A stretch of 64,000 bases of DNA from Maridesulfovibrio ferrireducens (GCF_900101105.1 NZ_FNGA01000003.1:372001-436000), one strand, 5' to 3'; shown: positions 44,636-53,194, counted from the stretch's first letter. A program made the numbers and translations. Notes: generated by a model not told the origin, from the letters alone.

Positions 44636-45101
44636 AAAACGTTTCCTCCTTTCTGGAAAGGAATCGTTATCAAGAGAAGCGGGCAAGGGCAATGTTTGTT
44701 TGCAGTATAATTTCAGAAAAGGTTTAAAATTTGTAATCGAGAAAATAACGCAAAAGAAAATGTCCGAAATAATCGCGGGAGGGAGGCGGAATCGCTTTAG
44801 TATAATTTATTCTTAAGCTGTTCGGTTCCACCGGAGCCTGCACTCGCATATTATCCAGAACATTTTTCTTTTCACAGTCAGCTGTGTGAAGGAAGATTCT
44901 TTTTTTAATGGCGTTAGCCTAATTTTTTTGTTTGTTAATCTTCACTTATTAATCAGCTGTCATGTTTTATTATATATAGCATTAAGCGTGCCGAATATGT
45001 TTTTAAATGCGTAAGTGTTCTAAATAAAAGACCTCCTTCTCTGTAGTCTTAGTGAACCACAGAAAAGGAGGTCAAAGGTGTCGGAAAAACGACGCTAAAT
45101 A
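44636..45101. other. Gene-free spacer between trmL and ridA
   Basis: No convincing gene on either strand. TTCACA (44871-44876) and TGTGAA (44885-44890) form a small hairpin followed by a T7 run at about 44899, resembling a plus-strand terminator without an upstream gene; it might end a small RNA. The ridA terminator occupies 45030-45073. Confidence 0.35.
45030..45073 (-). terminator. Intrinsic terminator after ridA
   Basis: GACCTCCTT-TCTGT pairs with ACAGA-AAGGAGGTC (one mismatch) around a 14-base loop; on the minus strand TTTTATTT follows. It ends the nucleoside-recognition protein-ridA unit. Confidence 0.85.
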
Positions 45102-45482
45102 TTATACTGCAGCGATGCACTTAATTTCGACAATTCCGCCTTTGGGAAGAGCACTGACTTCAATTGCGGCTCTGGCAGGTTTGTGGTCTGTAAAATACTC
45201 TGAATATACTGAATTAAGTGTTGCGAAGCCGGACATGTCCGTTAGAAAAATATCAACGGCGATTACTTTGTTCAGAGAACTGCCGCATGCTTCCAGAATT
45301 GCTTTCAGGTTTTCGAGAGCTTGTCTGGTCTGTGCTTCAAGTCCGTCTGATACGAACTCTCCTGTTTGCGGGGAAAGGCCAAGCTGTCCACTGACATAAG
45401 CCTGTCCATTATACACGGTTGCCTGTGAGTAAGGGCCGATTGCAGCCGGTGCTTTTTCGGTATTAACAGTGGTTACATTCAT
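45102..45482 (-). CDS. ridA: RidA family reactive imine deaminase
   Basis: A 126-residue trimeric enzyme that hydrolyses reactive enamines/imines formed by PLP enzymes. The conserved IGPYSQATVYNGQAYVSGQLG, TRQALENLKAILEACGSSL and the C-terminal RAAIEVSALPKGGIVEIKCIA with the catalytic-site arginine are intact. It starts three bases after the nucleoside-recognition gene, so the two are coupled, a pairing whose reason is unknown. Confidence 0.93.
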   Translation of the reverse strand: MNVTTVNTEKAPAAIGPYSQATVYNGQAYVSGQLGLSPQTGEFVSDGLEAQTRQALENLKAILEACGSSLNKVIAVDIFLTDMSGFATLNSVYSEYFTDHKPARAAIEVSALPKGGIVEIKCIAAV

Positions 45483-45485
45483 TGC

Positions 45486-46484
45486 TTATCCCTTCTGTAT
45501 GTTAAAGTTTTTTGGAATACTCCATAAGTATTTATCACAGAAACTTTCAGGTAGAATTTTGGTTAACTGCACAAGTATTGCTACAACTACAATTGCGAAG
45601 ATCAGTCTTCCCCAAAGTAATCCTGAAATATGCCCACCAATCATCATTAATAGAAATGTATCTTCGACAACACTATGACATAGTCCCATCAGTGTTAGCG
45701 AATAGAAAACGTCTTTTTTGTCAATTTTACCCGACTTAGTCTCATGAATAATCATGCCGCCACCATATGAAAGGCCCATGGTAAGGCCGACAACTGTAAG
45801 GGCTGAAGCCTTTGGCCCGATACCCATCAATTTAAGCAGCGGGCGAAGAAGGAAGTCAATGGCGGCAATAATTCTCAGTTTTGTGAGAATCTTCATTATT
45901 ATCAGCAGTGAGAGAATAATCAGGAAAATGGAAATAAAGTTTTTAATTTCTCCCAAAGCCCACATTGGTAAAGTTTTATCAACGACGGAAGAGTCTGATG
46001 TTAAAATGATGTGAGCTGGACCTTGTAACAGGTCATAATAGCTGTAAATAAAATTAAGAAGTATACCAATTAGTAATGCTCCTGTGAATCTTATGACAGC
46101 CTGAAAAAATAATCTCGGGCCTGAGCTTTGTACAACTCTAAGTTCTATAGGCATAGAGTGTGCCACTAGAATCATTGTGCCGAGTATGGTGGCTTGTGCT
46201 GCCGAAAGAGGCGAATCTTGAGCAAGGCTGAGAAATACGATGAGACCGCTGTAGATGTTGTTGATCATTGCTGTCGCCCATACAAGCCCCATCTCACCGG
46301 GAAGGCCGACAAGTTTCATTATCGGGGCAAGCGGTGCGGCAAGATAGCCGATCAGATTAAATTCTTGAAGAATTTTTACAGCAATAACAACCGGAATCAT
46401 TATTTTAAAAAGATTCAGTGATATGCTTACAGCATTTTTAAGAATGTCGTAACTTGAAGTAAGAACTGATGATATTTTATTCAT
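45486..46484 (-). CDS. Nucleoside recognition (Gate) domain membrane protein
   Basis: A 332-residue inner-membrane protein with eight or nine hydrophobic segments. Two copies of the Gate-like segment are visible, one with VWATAMINNIYSGLIVFLSL and one with MGLSYGGGMIIHETKSGK, as in spore maturation and nucleoside-recognition domain proteins. These act as transporters or gates of unknown solute. It leads a two-gene unit with ridA. A terminator of the STAS gene lies just upstream, so it should have its own promoter in the short space at about 46485-46520. Confidence 0.75.
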   Translation of the reverse strand: MNKISSVLTSSYDILKNAVSISLNLFKIMIPVVIAVKILQEFNLIGYLAAPLAPIMKLVGLPGEMGLVWATAMINNIYSGLIVFLSLAQDSPLSAAQATILGTMILVAHSMPIELRVVQSSGPRLFFQAVIRFTGALLIGILLNFIYSYYDLLQGPAHIILTSDSSVVDKTLPMWALGEIKNFISIFLIILSLLIIMKILTKLRIIAAIDFLLRPLLKLMGIGPKASALTVVGLTMGLSYGGGMIIHETKSGKIDKKDVFYSLTLMGLCHSVVEDTFLLMMIGGHISGLLWGRLIFAIVVVAILVQLTKILPESFCDKYLWSIPKNFNIQKG

Positions 46485-46521
46485 AATGGGGAGGGGCGTG
46501 GAGGTTGTGTTTTCAAAAAAA

Positions 46522-46560
46522 ATAGCCGGGTATCCTCTAAGAGTATACCCGGCTAATTTT
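46522..46560 (-). terminator. Intrinsic terminator after the STAS gene
   Basis: AGCCGGGTAT and ATACCCGGCT form a perfect 10-bp stem; on the minus strand a T8 run follows. It lies eight bases beyond the STAS stop. Confidence 0.9.
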
Positions 46561-46568
46561 CACAAAAA

Positions 46569-46922
46569 CTAAGCTAAAAGTTGTTGTTTCAATCCTTCTA
46601 CGGCTTCATCTTCTGAATCATAGAGGGAAAATATCTTGTGCAGTGCAGCAATATCAATGATCTTTTTAACTCGATCACTTAGGTTGAACATTGCAATGCT
46701 TCCTTTTTCCTTCATGAGCTTATTGCGCAGGGTAATCAAAGTTCCGATTCCCATGCTGTCCATGAAGTCAACATTGCCCATATCAAGTGCAATGTTAAAT
46801 TTCTTTTCATCAAAAAGAGGAGCAATCTGACGCTGAAAATCATGGCTGACGACATGATTAAGTTCAGGAGAGTCCAGTTCAACAACGGTTATTTCATCGA
46901 CATGTTTGAATTTAAGTTCCAT
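46569..46922 (-). CDS. STAS domain protein (anti-sigma factor antagonist type)
   Basis: A 117-residue cytoplasmic STAS-fold protein. NIALDMGNVDFMDSMGIGTLITLRN contains the serine (Ser-Met-Gly) that is phosphorylated in SpoIIAA/RsbV relatives, so partner-switching regulation is possible. It lies 70 bases downstream of the receiver-histidine kinase on the same strand and shares a transcript with it or has a weak promoter between. No anti-sigma kinase or PP2C phosphatase gene is adjacent, so its partner is elsewhere. Confidence 0.85.
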   Translation of the reverse strand: MELKFKHVDEITVVELDSPELNHVVSHDFQRQIAPLFDEKKFNIALDMGNVDFMDSMGIGTLITLRNKLMKEKGSIAMFNLSDRVKKIIDIAALHKIFSLYDSEDEAVEGLKQQLLA

Positions 46923-46992
46923 TTTTATTCCTTCTGATTGTGTGGTTCTAATAAAAGGATCACGTGGTGAAATCTACACCGCCTTTTAAAAT

Positions 46993-48126
46993 CTAGCAAG
47001 CATGAGTTTTAACGGGAAAAATTATTTGGAAAGATGTTCCATTTGTTTTCTTAATTATTAATTCGCCACAGAGTTGTTGTGCGAGAGTTTCGACGAGCGT
47101 CATACCCAGTGTCTTTGTGTTTCCTATTTTGAAATCTTCGGGCAAGCCTATCCCGTTATCTGAAACAGTCAGATTTATATTGTCGCCTTCCCGGGACATG
47201 GAAACAAATAGAATACCTTCTCGATTGTCTGGAAAAGCGTGTCTGAGGGAATTTGAAAGCAGTTCATTGATAATTAACCCGCATGGTATTGCGGAGTCTA
47301 TACCAAGATGAATATCATTGATGTCAAATTTGGGCTGCACCTTGTCGTCGATAGAATATGATCTTAGTAGGAAGTTCATAAGTGTAAACGCATATTCGCG
47401 CATATCTATTCGTGAAAGGTCGTCGGAACGGTAAAGTCTTTCGTGGAGCATGGACATTGAACGAACTCTATGCTGACACTCCCGCAAAAGGTTGCTGGCT
47501 TTATCATCGTCAGTGTAACCGCTTTGAAGGCTGAGCAAGCTGGAAATAACTTGAAGGTTGTTTTTTACGCGATGGTGAATTTCTTTCAGCATAACTTCTT
47601 TTTCTGCAAGTGATGCCCGGACTAATTTTTCAGAAGTCTTTCGAGCTGAAATTTCTTCTGAAAGAATCATGTTGGTTCTTTGGAGTTCTTCTGTGCGTTC
47701 CCGGATTTTAATTTCCAGTTCTTCTTTGTATTTTTCATTTTCAACAAGAAGTCTGGCTCGCTCTCGTGTTCGCAAAATTGAGGATTCAAGATCTTTTAAG
47801 TCGGTAATAGGTTTTGCTATGTAATCCCACGCTCCAAGGCGGATTGTTGCTACCGCATCATCAAATGAACCGGTTCCGGAAACAACGATAACAGGAGTTT
47901 GCGGAGCTTCCTGTCCCAGTTCTTTAAGAACGGAAAGGCCGTCCATTTCAGGCATTCTTAAGTCTAGAAGAACAATATCCGGAGTTTCTGATCTAAAAAT
48001 ATCAAGTCCATCTGAGCCGTTTGCAGCTTGTAAGACTTTATATCCACTATCTTCAAGATAGTGTGTAATAGAGAGTCTGACAGCTTCATCGTCATCAATC
48101 GTTAGTACTCGGGGAAGGTCATGCAT
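46993..48126 (-). CDS. Receiver-histidine kinase (HisKA_2 type)
   Basis: A 377-residue cytoplasmic signalling protein with the receiver first: Asp55 (VLLDLRMPEMDG) is the phospho-acceptor, with DDD at the acidic pocket and Lys105 (AKP). A coiled coil (about 115-175) links it to a HisKA_2/HWE-like kinase with KEIHHRVKNNLQVISSLLSL (His184/His185) and an HATPase with LIINELLSNSLRHAF and SDNGIGLPEDF. No membrane or sensor domain is present, so input comes from another kinase through the receiver. It is cotranscribed with the STAS gene and divergent from the PilZ gene. Confidence 0.88.
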   Translation of the reverse strand: MHDLPRVLTIDDDEAVRLSITHYLEDSGYKVLQAANGSDGLDIFRSETPDIVLLDLRMPEMDGLSVLKELGQEAPQTPVIVVSGTGSFDDAVATIRLGAWDYIAKPITDLKDLESSILRTRERARLLVENEKYKEELEIKIRERTEELQRTNMILSEEISARKTSEKLVRASLAEKEVMLKEIHHRVKNNLQVISSLLSLQSGYTDDDKASNLLRECQHRVRSMSMLHERLYRSDDLSRIDMREYAFTLMNFLLRSYSIDDKVQPKFDINDIHLGIDSAIPCGLIINELLSNSLRHAFPDNREGILFVSMSREGDNINLTVSDNGIGLPEDFKIGNTKTLGMTLVETLAQQLCGELIIKKTNGTSFQIIFPVKTHAC

Positions 48127-48258
48127 TAGTTGTTTTTTCCGTTAAAGTTAATGAGTTGATGATGATTAACATATAAAGTTTGAGTCGAAAAGGAAGGTCT
48201 TGAGTTAATTGAAGTGTTCTTCTATATGATTTGGAATAATATATTCAATATTTTAAGT

Positions 48259-48287
48259 TTGCTTATATGTGTATATTTTCTTATTAT
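48259..48287 (+). promoter_or_regulatory. Candidate sigma-70 promoter for the PilZ gene
   Basis: TTGCTT and TATTAT separated by 17 bases, about 60 bases before the TTG start at 48347. The rest of the 48127-48346 divergent spacer is AT-rich with nothing else recognised. Confidence 0.4.
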
Positions 48288-48346
48288 ACTTACGGTATAA
48301 TCAGCTTAGCGTAAACTAAGTTTCACTGGTTTGGAGGTTCTCTAAT

Positions 48347-49021
48347 TTGAGTGCTGTTAGGATTCTTATTGTTTGCATGCAGGGGCAAAGTCGTGAAGCT
48401 TACATTAAGGCTCTGGATGAACTTAATGTCGAGTATGATGTTGTTGATAATTTTGGTGATACTTTTAAAAAATTTAATAAAATTAGTTACAATGGTTTTC
48501 TTTTTGATGTGGCTACAGTCGTCAGGGCAAAAGCTAAGGATAAAGCAGAAGCAAATCTTTTTATTGAACGTTTTCCGGTTTTAAGAGTTAATTATCGAGC
48601 TTCTGATGAAGTTATTCGCGGTATTCCTGTGGGTAAATTTTCTGGCGAAAGTAAATTGTTGGAAGATTTTGTCCGCAAGGTTTGTTCGGTATTTCCTGCC
48701 AGATCGTTACGCGGGAGCAGGACTTCGTCCAGAGTTTTGAATGTTTTGCTTCGCAAAGAATATAGTTCCGGTTTTATCAGTATTGAGAAGAGTGTAACTT
48801 TTGATATTTCTGAAGAAGGGGGCTTCTTTTTTTCTGTTAAAAAATGGGAAGAAGGCGATCCTCTTTCAGTAGTTGTAAAGGAATTGGCTGATAGAACGCC
48901 AATTTTATCTATTGTTAGAAAGGTACAGGTTTGGGGTGAGACAGACCGGTTGCCGGGTATTGAAGTAAGATTTTTAAATCTTACGGAAGCTCAGGCTGAT
49001 CAAATTGAAGAATTAATGTAG
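48347..49021 (+). CDS. PilZ domain protein with receiver-like N-terminal half
   Basis: A 224-residue soluble protein. The N-terminal half (about 5-115) resembles a degenerate receiver or Rossmann-type fold (VRILIVCMQGQSREAYIKAL, then NGFLFDVATVV) without the full acidic pocket. The C-terminal PilZ domain has both cyclic di-GMP binding motifs, RTSSR at 125-129 (RxxxR) and DISEEG at 153-158 (DxSxxG), so it should bind c-di-GMP. Start codon is TTG with GGAGG upstream. The following small membrane protein gene starts 18 bases later, probably in the same unit. The output function is not visible. Confidence 0.8.
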   Translation: MSAVRILIVCMQGQSREAYIKALDELNVEYDVVDNFGDTFKKFNKISYNGFLFDVATVVRAKAKDKAEANLFIERFPVLRVNYRASDEVIRGIPVGKFSGESKLLEDFVRKVCSVFPARSLRGSRTSSRVLNVLLRKEYSSGFISIEKSVTFDISEEGGFFFSVKKWEEGDPLSVVVKELADRTPILSIVRKVQVWGETDRLPGIEVRFLNLTEAQADQIEELM

Positions 49022-49039
49022 GTTAAAAGGTGGAAAAAT

Positions 49040-49264
49040 ATGGGCGAATTGAAAACAGACAAAAATTTTGAGAGATGGCTTGAGTGTATGGCTCGAGGAA
49101 TACTTGTGGGTGGATCACTCGGAGCTATTGCGGGCTGGTTTTTTATGGATATTCAGCGAGCTTTAATGCTTGGAATGTTGATTGGCTGCCTTGCCGGTGT
49201 GACAATGAAAAACGTTAAAGACAGCAAGGATTCAGATTCAGATTCAGATTCAAAATCTAAATAA
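49040..49264 (+). CDS. Small two-span membrane protein, 74 residues
   Basis: A 74-residue protein with two short hydrophobic, glycine-rich helices (ILVGGSLGAIAGWFFM and LMLGMLIGCLAGVTM) separated by DIQRA, and an acidic serine-aspartate tail (DSKDSDSDSDSKSK) encoded by a GATTCA repeat. AAGGTGG precedes the ATG. I do not recognise the family. Position after the PilZ gene suggests they share a transcript, so a link to c-di-GMP-dependent surface behaviour is possible but untested. A palindromic terminator follows. Confidence 0.7.
   Translation: MGELKTDKNFERWLECMARGILVGGSLGAIAGWFFMDIQRALMLGMLIGCLAGVTMKNVKDSKDSDSDSDSKSK
49229..49252 (+). repeat. GATTCA hexanucleotide repeat, four copies
   Basis: Four perfect head-to-tail GATTCA units within the 3' end of the small membrane protein gene, coding for alternating Ser-Asp. 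Gain or loss of units would keep the frame and only change tail length. Confidence 0.8.
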
Positions 49265-49277
49265 TGGTTTGACCTGC

Positions 49278-49325
49278 TAAAATCAAAAGCCGCCTTGTAT
49301 TAATACAAGGCGGCTTTTGATTTTA
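49278..49325. terminator. Perfect 48-base palindromic bidirectional terminator
   Basis: Arms of 24 bases are exact reverse complements with no interrupting loop, centred at 49301/49302 (TTAA). The GC-rich middle (AAAGCCGCCTTG) flanked by A and T runs gives an intrinsic terminator for both the plus-strand small membrane protein unit and the minus-strand glnQ-like unit. Confidence 0.9.
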
Positions 49326-49340
49326 GTTATGATTCTAAAG

Positions 49341-50072
49341 TTATAAAATCTGATTCAAAAACATTTTTGTTCTGTCTGATTCCGGGGTTGTGAAAAAGTG
49401 TTCCGGAGTGCCTTTTTCTATAATCATTCCATGGTCCATAAAAAGGACTTCATCTGCTACTTCGCGTGCAAATCCCATTTCATGAGTTACCACGACCATT
49501 GTCATACCTTCTCTTGCAACTGTTTTCATTACATCAAGAACTTCGCCGATCATTTCGGGATCGAGAGCTGAGGTTGGTTCGTCAAAAAGAAGAACCTTCG
49601 GCTCCATAGCAAGTGAGCGGGCAATAGCTACTCTTTGTTGCTGGCCTCCGGAAAGCTGTGCCGGATAGACTCCTGCTTTCTCGTGAATGCCGACTTTTTT
49701 AAGAAGGAGCATCGCTTTTTCTGTAGCTTCACTTTTAGAACGATTGCGGACAACTGTTTGAGCTATGGTTAGGTTTTCAAGCACTGTCTTATGAGGAAAC
49801 AGGTTGAATGATTGGAAAACCATACCAACTTCTTCTCTGATTTTATTGATATTTGTTTTGGGTGAAAGGATATCTACACCGTCTATAAATATATGACCGG
49901 AGTCAGCGTACTCGAGCCTGTTAAGGCATCTCAAAAAAGTACTTTTACCAGACCCGGAAGGCCCGATCACAACAACAACTTCACCCTGTTTAACTGTATG
50001 TGAAACATTTGAAAGAGCTTGTATTTCATGTGTTACAAAAAAAGTTTTGTATATATTATTTACTTCAATCAT
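49341..50072 (-). CDS. Polar amino-acid ABC transporter ATPase (minus-strand set)
   Basis: A 243-residue GlnQ/ArtP-type ATPase with Walker [16 protein letters not shown]-loop [16 protein letters not shown], signature [15 protein letters not shown] and Walker [16 protein letters not shown]. It powers import with the adjoining permease and the binding protein. Its start overlaps the permease stop by one base (TAATG). It is closely similar to the ATPase at 54064-54801 across the whole length, including [15 protein letters not shown], indicating duplication or recent common origin of the two importers. Confidence 0.92.
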   Translation of the reverse strand: MIEVNNIYKTFFVTHEIQALSNVSHTVKQGEVVVVIGPSGSGKSTFLRCLNRLEYADSGHIFIDGVDILSPKTNINKIREEVGMVFQSFNLFPHKTVLENLTIAQTVVRNRSKSEATEKAMLLLKKVGIHEKAGVYPAQLSGGQQQRVAIARSLAMEPKVLLFDEPTSALDPEMIGEVLDVMKTVAREGMTMVVVTHEMGFAREVADEVLFMDHGMIIEKGTPEHFFTTPESDRTKMFLNQIL

Positions 50073-51085
50073 TATCTCTGCACCATTCTTTTTTCAAGAT
50101 ATTGAACGAACATGGAGAAAGCAAAAGTAAGAATGAGATAAAGCACCGCACATAGAAACCATAATTCAAAAGGTTGCAGGCTTGTAGCAACAGCTTCTCG
50201 TGTTGCCTTGGTAAGGTCTCTGATTGCAATTACTCCAAGTAGTGAAGAGTCTTTGATCATGCTAATAAACTGCCCTGCAAGAGGTGGAAGTATTCTTCTG
50301 AATGCTTGAGGCAGAATAATGTGTTTCATCGCATAAAATTTAGACATCCCCAGTGAGCGAGCTGCTTCCATCTGGCCGCGATTGACAGACTGAATACCTG
50401 CGCGAACAATTTCAGCAACATAGGCGCCTGCAAAAATGGCAAGAGATGCTACTCCAAACCATAAAGGTGGAACTTGCGGAATGTCATATTTTGAAAGCAG
50501 GCTGTTGATAAGGGTCCCAAGTACAAAATACCAAATGAAAATCTGGACAAGAAGAGGGGAACCTCGAATTAATTCGATATATGTAATGGCTGTCATTCTG
50601 AGAGCCGGGTTGGCTGAGATCCTGGCCAGACCGGTCATTAAGCCTAGAGCAATACCGAAAACGATAGAAATAGCACTTACTTTTAAAGTTATAAGCAATC
50701 CCTTCAGCAGAAGGCCCATTTTCCATTCTTTTTTAGTGCCGATTGTATCGCCGACAAATACCGAGTCGCCCTGATAAACCATAAGGCTGTCGCTAGGGAC
50801 TTCATATTGAAAAGATTCGTTGTCTTCGCCCCTAACTAAAACAAGGGAGTTTTGACCGGTCTTTTTAATTGAAGAGATCTGTCCTTCAATGCCGGTTGTA
50901 ATATCCAGATCAGCTTCATAGTAAAAATAATTTGGAATGCGTTCCCAGCGCCATACATAGTCGACCTGCTGAGTTGTCCAATAAAGTCCTGCAATAGTGG
51001 CAAACAGGCCGATAAAAAAGAATGTTTTCCAAAACAGATTATAGCTGCGGCCTTTGCCGGGAGTTCTTAGAGAGTATCCACTCAT
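50072..51085 (-). CDS. Polar amino-acid ABC transporter permease with N-terminal insertion
   Basis: A 337-residue inner-membrane permease. Residues about 125-337 are the HisM/GlnP-type permease with [35 protein letters not shown] and [20 protein letters not shown] (the EAA loop contacting the ATPase). The first 120 residues contain an extra membrane segment and a periplasmic beta-rich stretch ([40 protein letters not shown]) that looks like a barrel-sandwich or lipoyl-like fold. The paralogue at 53292-54074 lacks it. Substrate is probably an acidic or amide amino acid; not provable from sequence. Confidence 0.87.
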   Translation of the reverse strand: MSGYSLRTPGKGRSYNLFWKTFFFIGLFATIAGLYWTTQQVDYVWRWERIPNYFYYEADLDITTGIEGQISSIKKTGQNSLVLVRGEDNESFQYEVPSDSLMVYQGDSVFVGDTIGTKKEWKMGLLLKGLLITLKVSAISIVFGIALGLMTGLARISANPALRMTAITYIELIRGSPLLVQIFIWYFVLGTLINSLLSKYDIPQVPPLWFGVASLAIFAGAYVAEIVRAGIQSVNRGQMEAARSLGMSKFYAMKHIILPQAFRRILPPLAGQFISMIKDSSLLGVIAIRDLTKATREAVATSLQPFELWFLCAVLYLILTFAFSMFVQYLEKRMVQR

Positions 51086-51133
51086 AATATATTAAGCCGA
51101 TTTTATAAAAAAGGTTGTGATTATAATAAAAAA

Positions 51134-51157
51134 CAGGGGGCAAAGATTTGCCCCCTG
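51134..51157 (-). terminator. Terminator-like hairpin between binding protein and permease genes
   Basis: CAGGGGGCAAA and its complement form an 11-bp stem with a 2-base centre; TTTTTTATTATAA follows on the minus strand. It would leave the binding protein more abundant than the permease. Confidence 0.85.
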
Positions 51158-51178
51158 GATATTAACAATAATGCAGTT

Positions 51179-51997
51179 TTACTGCATTTTTTTACGCCAA
51201 TCGGTGCTTTTGAACCATTTGGCGTAGAGTTTGTCATAGCGACCGTCGTTTTTAAGCTGACGGAGGAAGTTGTTCAGGAAGTTGATGAAGTCAGGATCAC
51301 CTTTACGGATTCCCCATCCAAGAGGCTCGTATGTGAAGGGCTTTTCAAGGAAAAAGAGTTTACCATTACCTTGTTCGGCCATGAAAATTGCGTTGAAAGG
51401 GAGGTCATAAACCATTGCAGCCGCTTTACCGTTGAGAACTTCAAGAGCCGCATCAGTTTCAGTGTCGAATGATTTGTAATTTGCTTTAGGGAGAAGGCGT
51501 TTAGCAGCTTGTTCACCGGTTGTTCCGAGTTTGGAAACAATTGTGTATTCAGGGCTGTTAAGATCTTTATAAGATTTAATTTTTCCTTCAAGTTTTTTGT
51601 TTACTATCGCAGTCTGTCCAACAATAATGATAGGATCTGCAAAGTTAATCTGAAGGTTACGTTTTGAATTAACAGTCATGCCCGCAGTGATAATATCAAT
51701 TTTGTCAGTGAGGAGAGCTGGTATAATGCCGTCAAATGCCATGTTGACAGGGACAAATTTAACGCCCATCGCTTTTGCCATTTCACGCGCGAGGTCAATT
51801 TCAAATCCAATAAACTGACCATTCTTATCAGTCATTTCAAAAGGCATGTACCCTGAATCGATACCACAACGGAGTTCGCCTCTTTTCATGATAGAGTTGA
51901 GTGTGGATTTTTTAGCAAGGTCAATGTCTGATGCGTTCGCACTGAAAGCGAATCCAAGTGCAAGAACCAAAGTCAGCAGTAGGCAAACTTTTTTCAT
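51179..51997 (-). CDS. Polar amino-acid ABC transporter substrate-binding protein
   Basis: A 272-residue periplasmic binding protein with a signal peptide (KKVCLLLTLVLALGFAFSANA). The SBP family 3 features are RCGIDSGYMPFEMTDKNGQ, GFEIDLAREMAKAMG and SKLGTTGEQAAKRLLP, with the C-terminal RQLKNDGRYDKLYAKWF. The start at 51997 follows AAGGAG; an upstream frame would add 60 residues without support. First gene of the minus-strand importer, separated from the permease by a terminator-like hairpin. Ligand unknown. Confidence 0.9.
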   Translation of the reverse strand: MKKVCLLLTLVLALGFAFSANASDIDLAKKSTLNSIMKRGELRCGIDSGYMPFEMTDKNGQFIGFEIDLAREMAKAMGVKFVPVNMAFDGIIPALLTDKIDIITAGMTVNSKRNLQINFADPIIIVGQTAIVNKKLEGKIKSYKDLNSPEYTIVSKLGTTGEQAAKRLLPKANYKSFDTETDAALEVLNGKAAAMVYDLPFNAIFMAEQGNGKLFFLEKPFTYEPLGWGIRKGDPDFINFLNNFLRQLKNDGRYDKLYAKWFKSTDWRKKMQ

Positions 51998-52065
51998 AGT
52001 TTTCTCCTTTCGGTAATAATTCAGTTTGGTAAGATTGAAATAGAGTATCAAGCCTGTCGGGCTGA

Positions 52066-52233
52066 TCAACCGTATTTTCCTTCGGTGAGAACTTCTTTGA
52101 TAATCATCTCGACCTTGCAATAAGGACAAGTTGGCATGGATTCCTTTGGGAAATAAACAATGTTTGTCTCCCTGCATTTGGGACAGATAACTTCAACAGC
52201 TTCTTGTCTAACTTCTTTAGCCTTTTTTTTCAT
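52066..52233 (-). CDS. Small zinc-ribbon protein, 55 residues
   Basis: A 55-codon frame between the two importers. Two Cys-x2-Cys pairs (Cys17/20 in ICPKC and Cys36/39 in TCPYC) predict a single zinc ribbon. An AAGGGG ribosome binding site lies seven bases or so before the ATG, and its stop is 69 bases before the minus-strand binding protein, so it is probably the first gene of that unit. Function unknown; such ribbons often act as small transcription or translation accessory factors. Confidence 0.7.
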   Translation of the reverse strand: MKKKAKEVRQEAVEVICPKCRETNIVYFPKESMPTCPYCKVEMIIKEVLTEGKYG

Positions 52234-52426
52234 GATATTGCCCCTTAAAAAGAATTTGGTAAGTTAACCTCTTTGCGGAAAAAATTCAAGAATTGATTCT
52301 TGGTTTTCCATTTAAAATCAAAATAAACAATGTTGTTGTTGTCGACCTCATTGACATGGGTTGTAAATTGTATAATTTTCATGTTTGTTATTTTTGTGTA
52401 TTTTAACATTTTTTGGAGGGGATAAG

Positions 52427-53194
52427 ATGTCTAAGAAGATTATCATGATTTTGATGCTTACCATGCTTGTTGGTTTCTCCGCTGAAGCAGGTATGCAGGT
52501 TAATAGTGATGGAAAACCGGTTGTTTCCGTCGCATCTGATTGTACATGGCCTCCCATGGAATTTATTAATAAAGATAAACAGATCGTAGGCTTTTCCGTT
52601 GATCTGATGAAAGCCGCGGCTGAAGCCGGTGGTTACGTAGTAGAAATCAAGAACGTTGCATGGGACGGTATTTTTGCTGGTCTTGCTTCAGGAAAATACG
52701 ATTGTATCTGTTCTTCTGTTACTATTAATAAGCAACGTAAGAAAGGTATGGATTTTTCTGATCCTTATTTTGAAGTTCAGCAGTCTGTTGTTACCAACAA
52801 AGATTCAAATGCTAAAACTTTAGCAGATTTTAAAGGTAAAAAACTTGGCGCTCAGATTGGAACAACAGGATATTTTGCTGTTAAAAAAACAGATGGTGTT
52901 GTTGCTAAATCTTACGACGAAGTAGGCCTTGCTATGGAAGACCTGTATAATGGTCGTATTTCTGCAGTTGTTTGCGATGATCCAATTGCCGCTGACTTTG
53001 CTTTGCAGCAGGAAGAATATGCAAAGAGACTCAAGATTGCTTTTGTTGTAAAGAGTGATACTCCTGAATATCTCGGTGTAGCTGTTCAGAAAGGAAATAA
53101 AGAAGTCGTTGATCTGATTAACAAAGGCCTCGCAGCAGCTGTTAAAAATGGTTCTTATGACAAAATTAAAGCAAAATGGTTCGGATCTAACTAA
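52427..53194 (+). CDS. Polar amino-acid ABC transporter substrate-binding protein (plus-strand set)
   Basis: A 255-residue SBP family 3 protein with a signal peptide (KKIIMILMLTMLVGFSAEAG). Typical motifs are VASDCTWPPMEFINKDKQ, GFSVDLMKAAAEAGG, NVAWDGIFAGLASGKYDC and AQIGTTGYFAVKKTDG. GGAGGGG precedes the ATG at 52427; the longer frame is unsupported. First gene of the plus-strand importer and followed by a terminator. It is only moderately similar to its minus-strand counterpart, suggesting a different ligand. Confidence 0.9.
   Translation: MSKKIIMILMLTMLVGFSAEAGMQVNSDGKPVVSVASDCTWPPMEFINKDKQIVGFSVDLMKAAAEAGGYVVEIKNVAWDGIFAGLASGKYDCICSSVTINKQRKKGMDFSDPYFEVQQSVVTNKDSNAKTLADFKGKKLGAQIGTTGYFAVKKTDGVVAKSYDEVGLAMEDLYNGRISAVVCDDPIAADFALQQEEYAKRLKIAFVVKSDTPEYLGVAVQKGNKEVVDLINKGLAAAVKNGSYDKIKAKWFGSN

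Noticed and set aside
52351-52376. TTGACA and TATAAT upstream of the plus-strand binding protein as a promoter
   Set aside because: The spacer is only 14 bases, too short for a normal sigma-70 promoter; one of the hexamers may be fortuitous.
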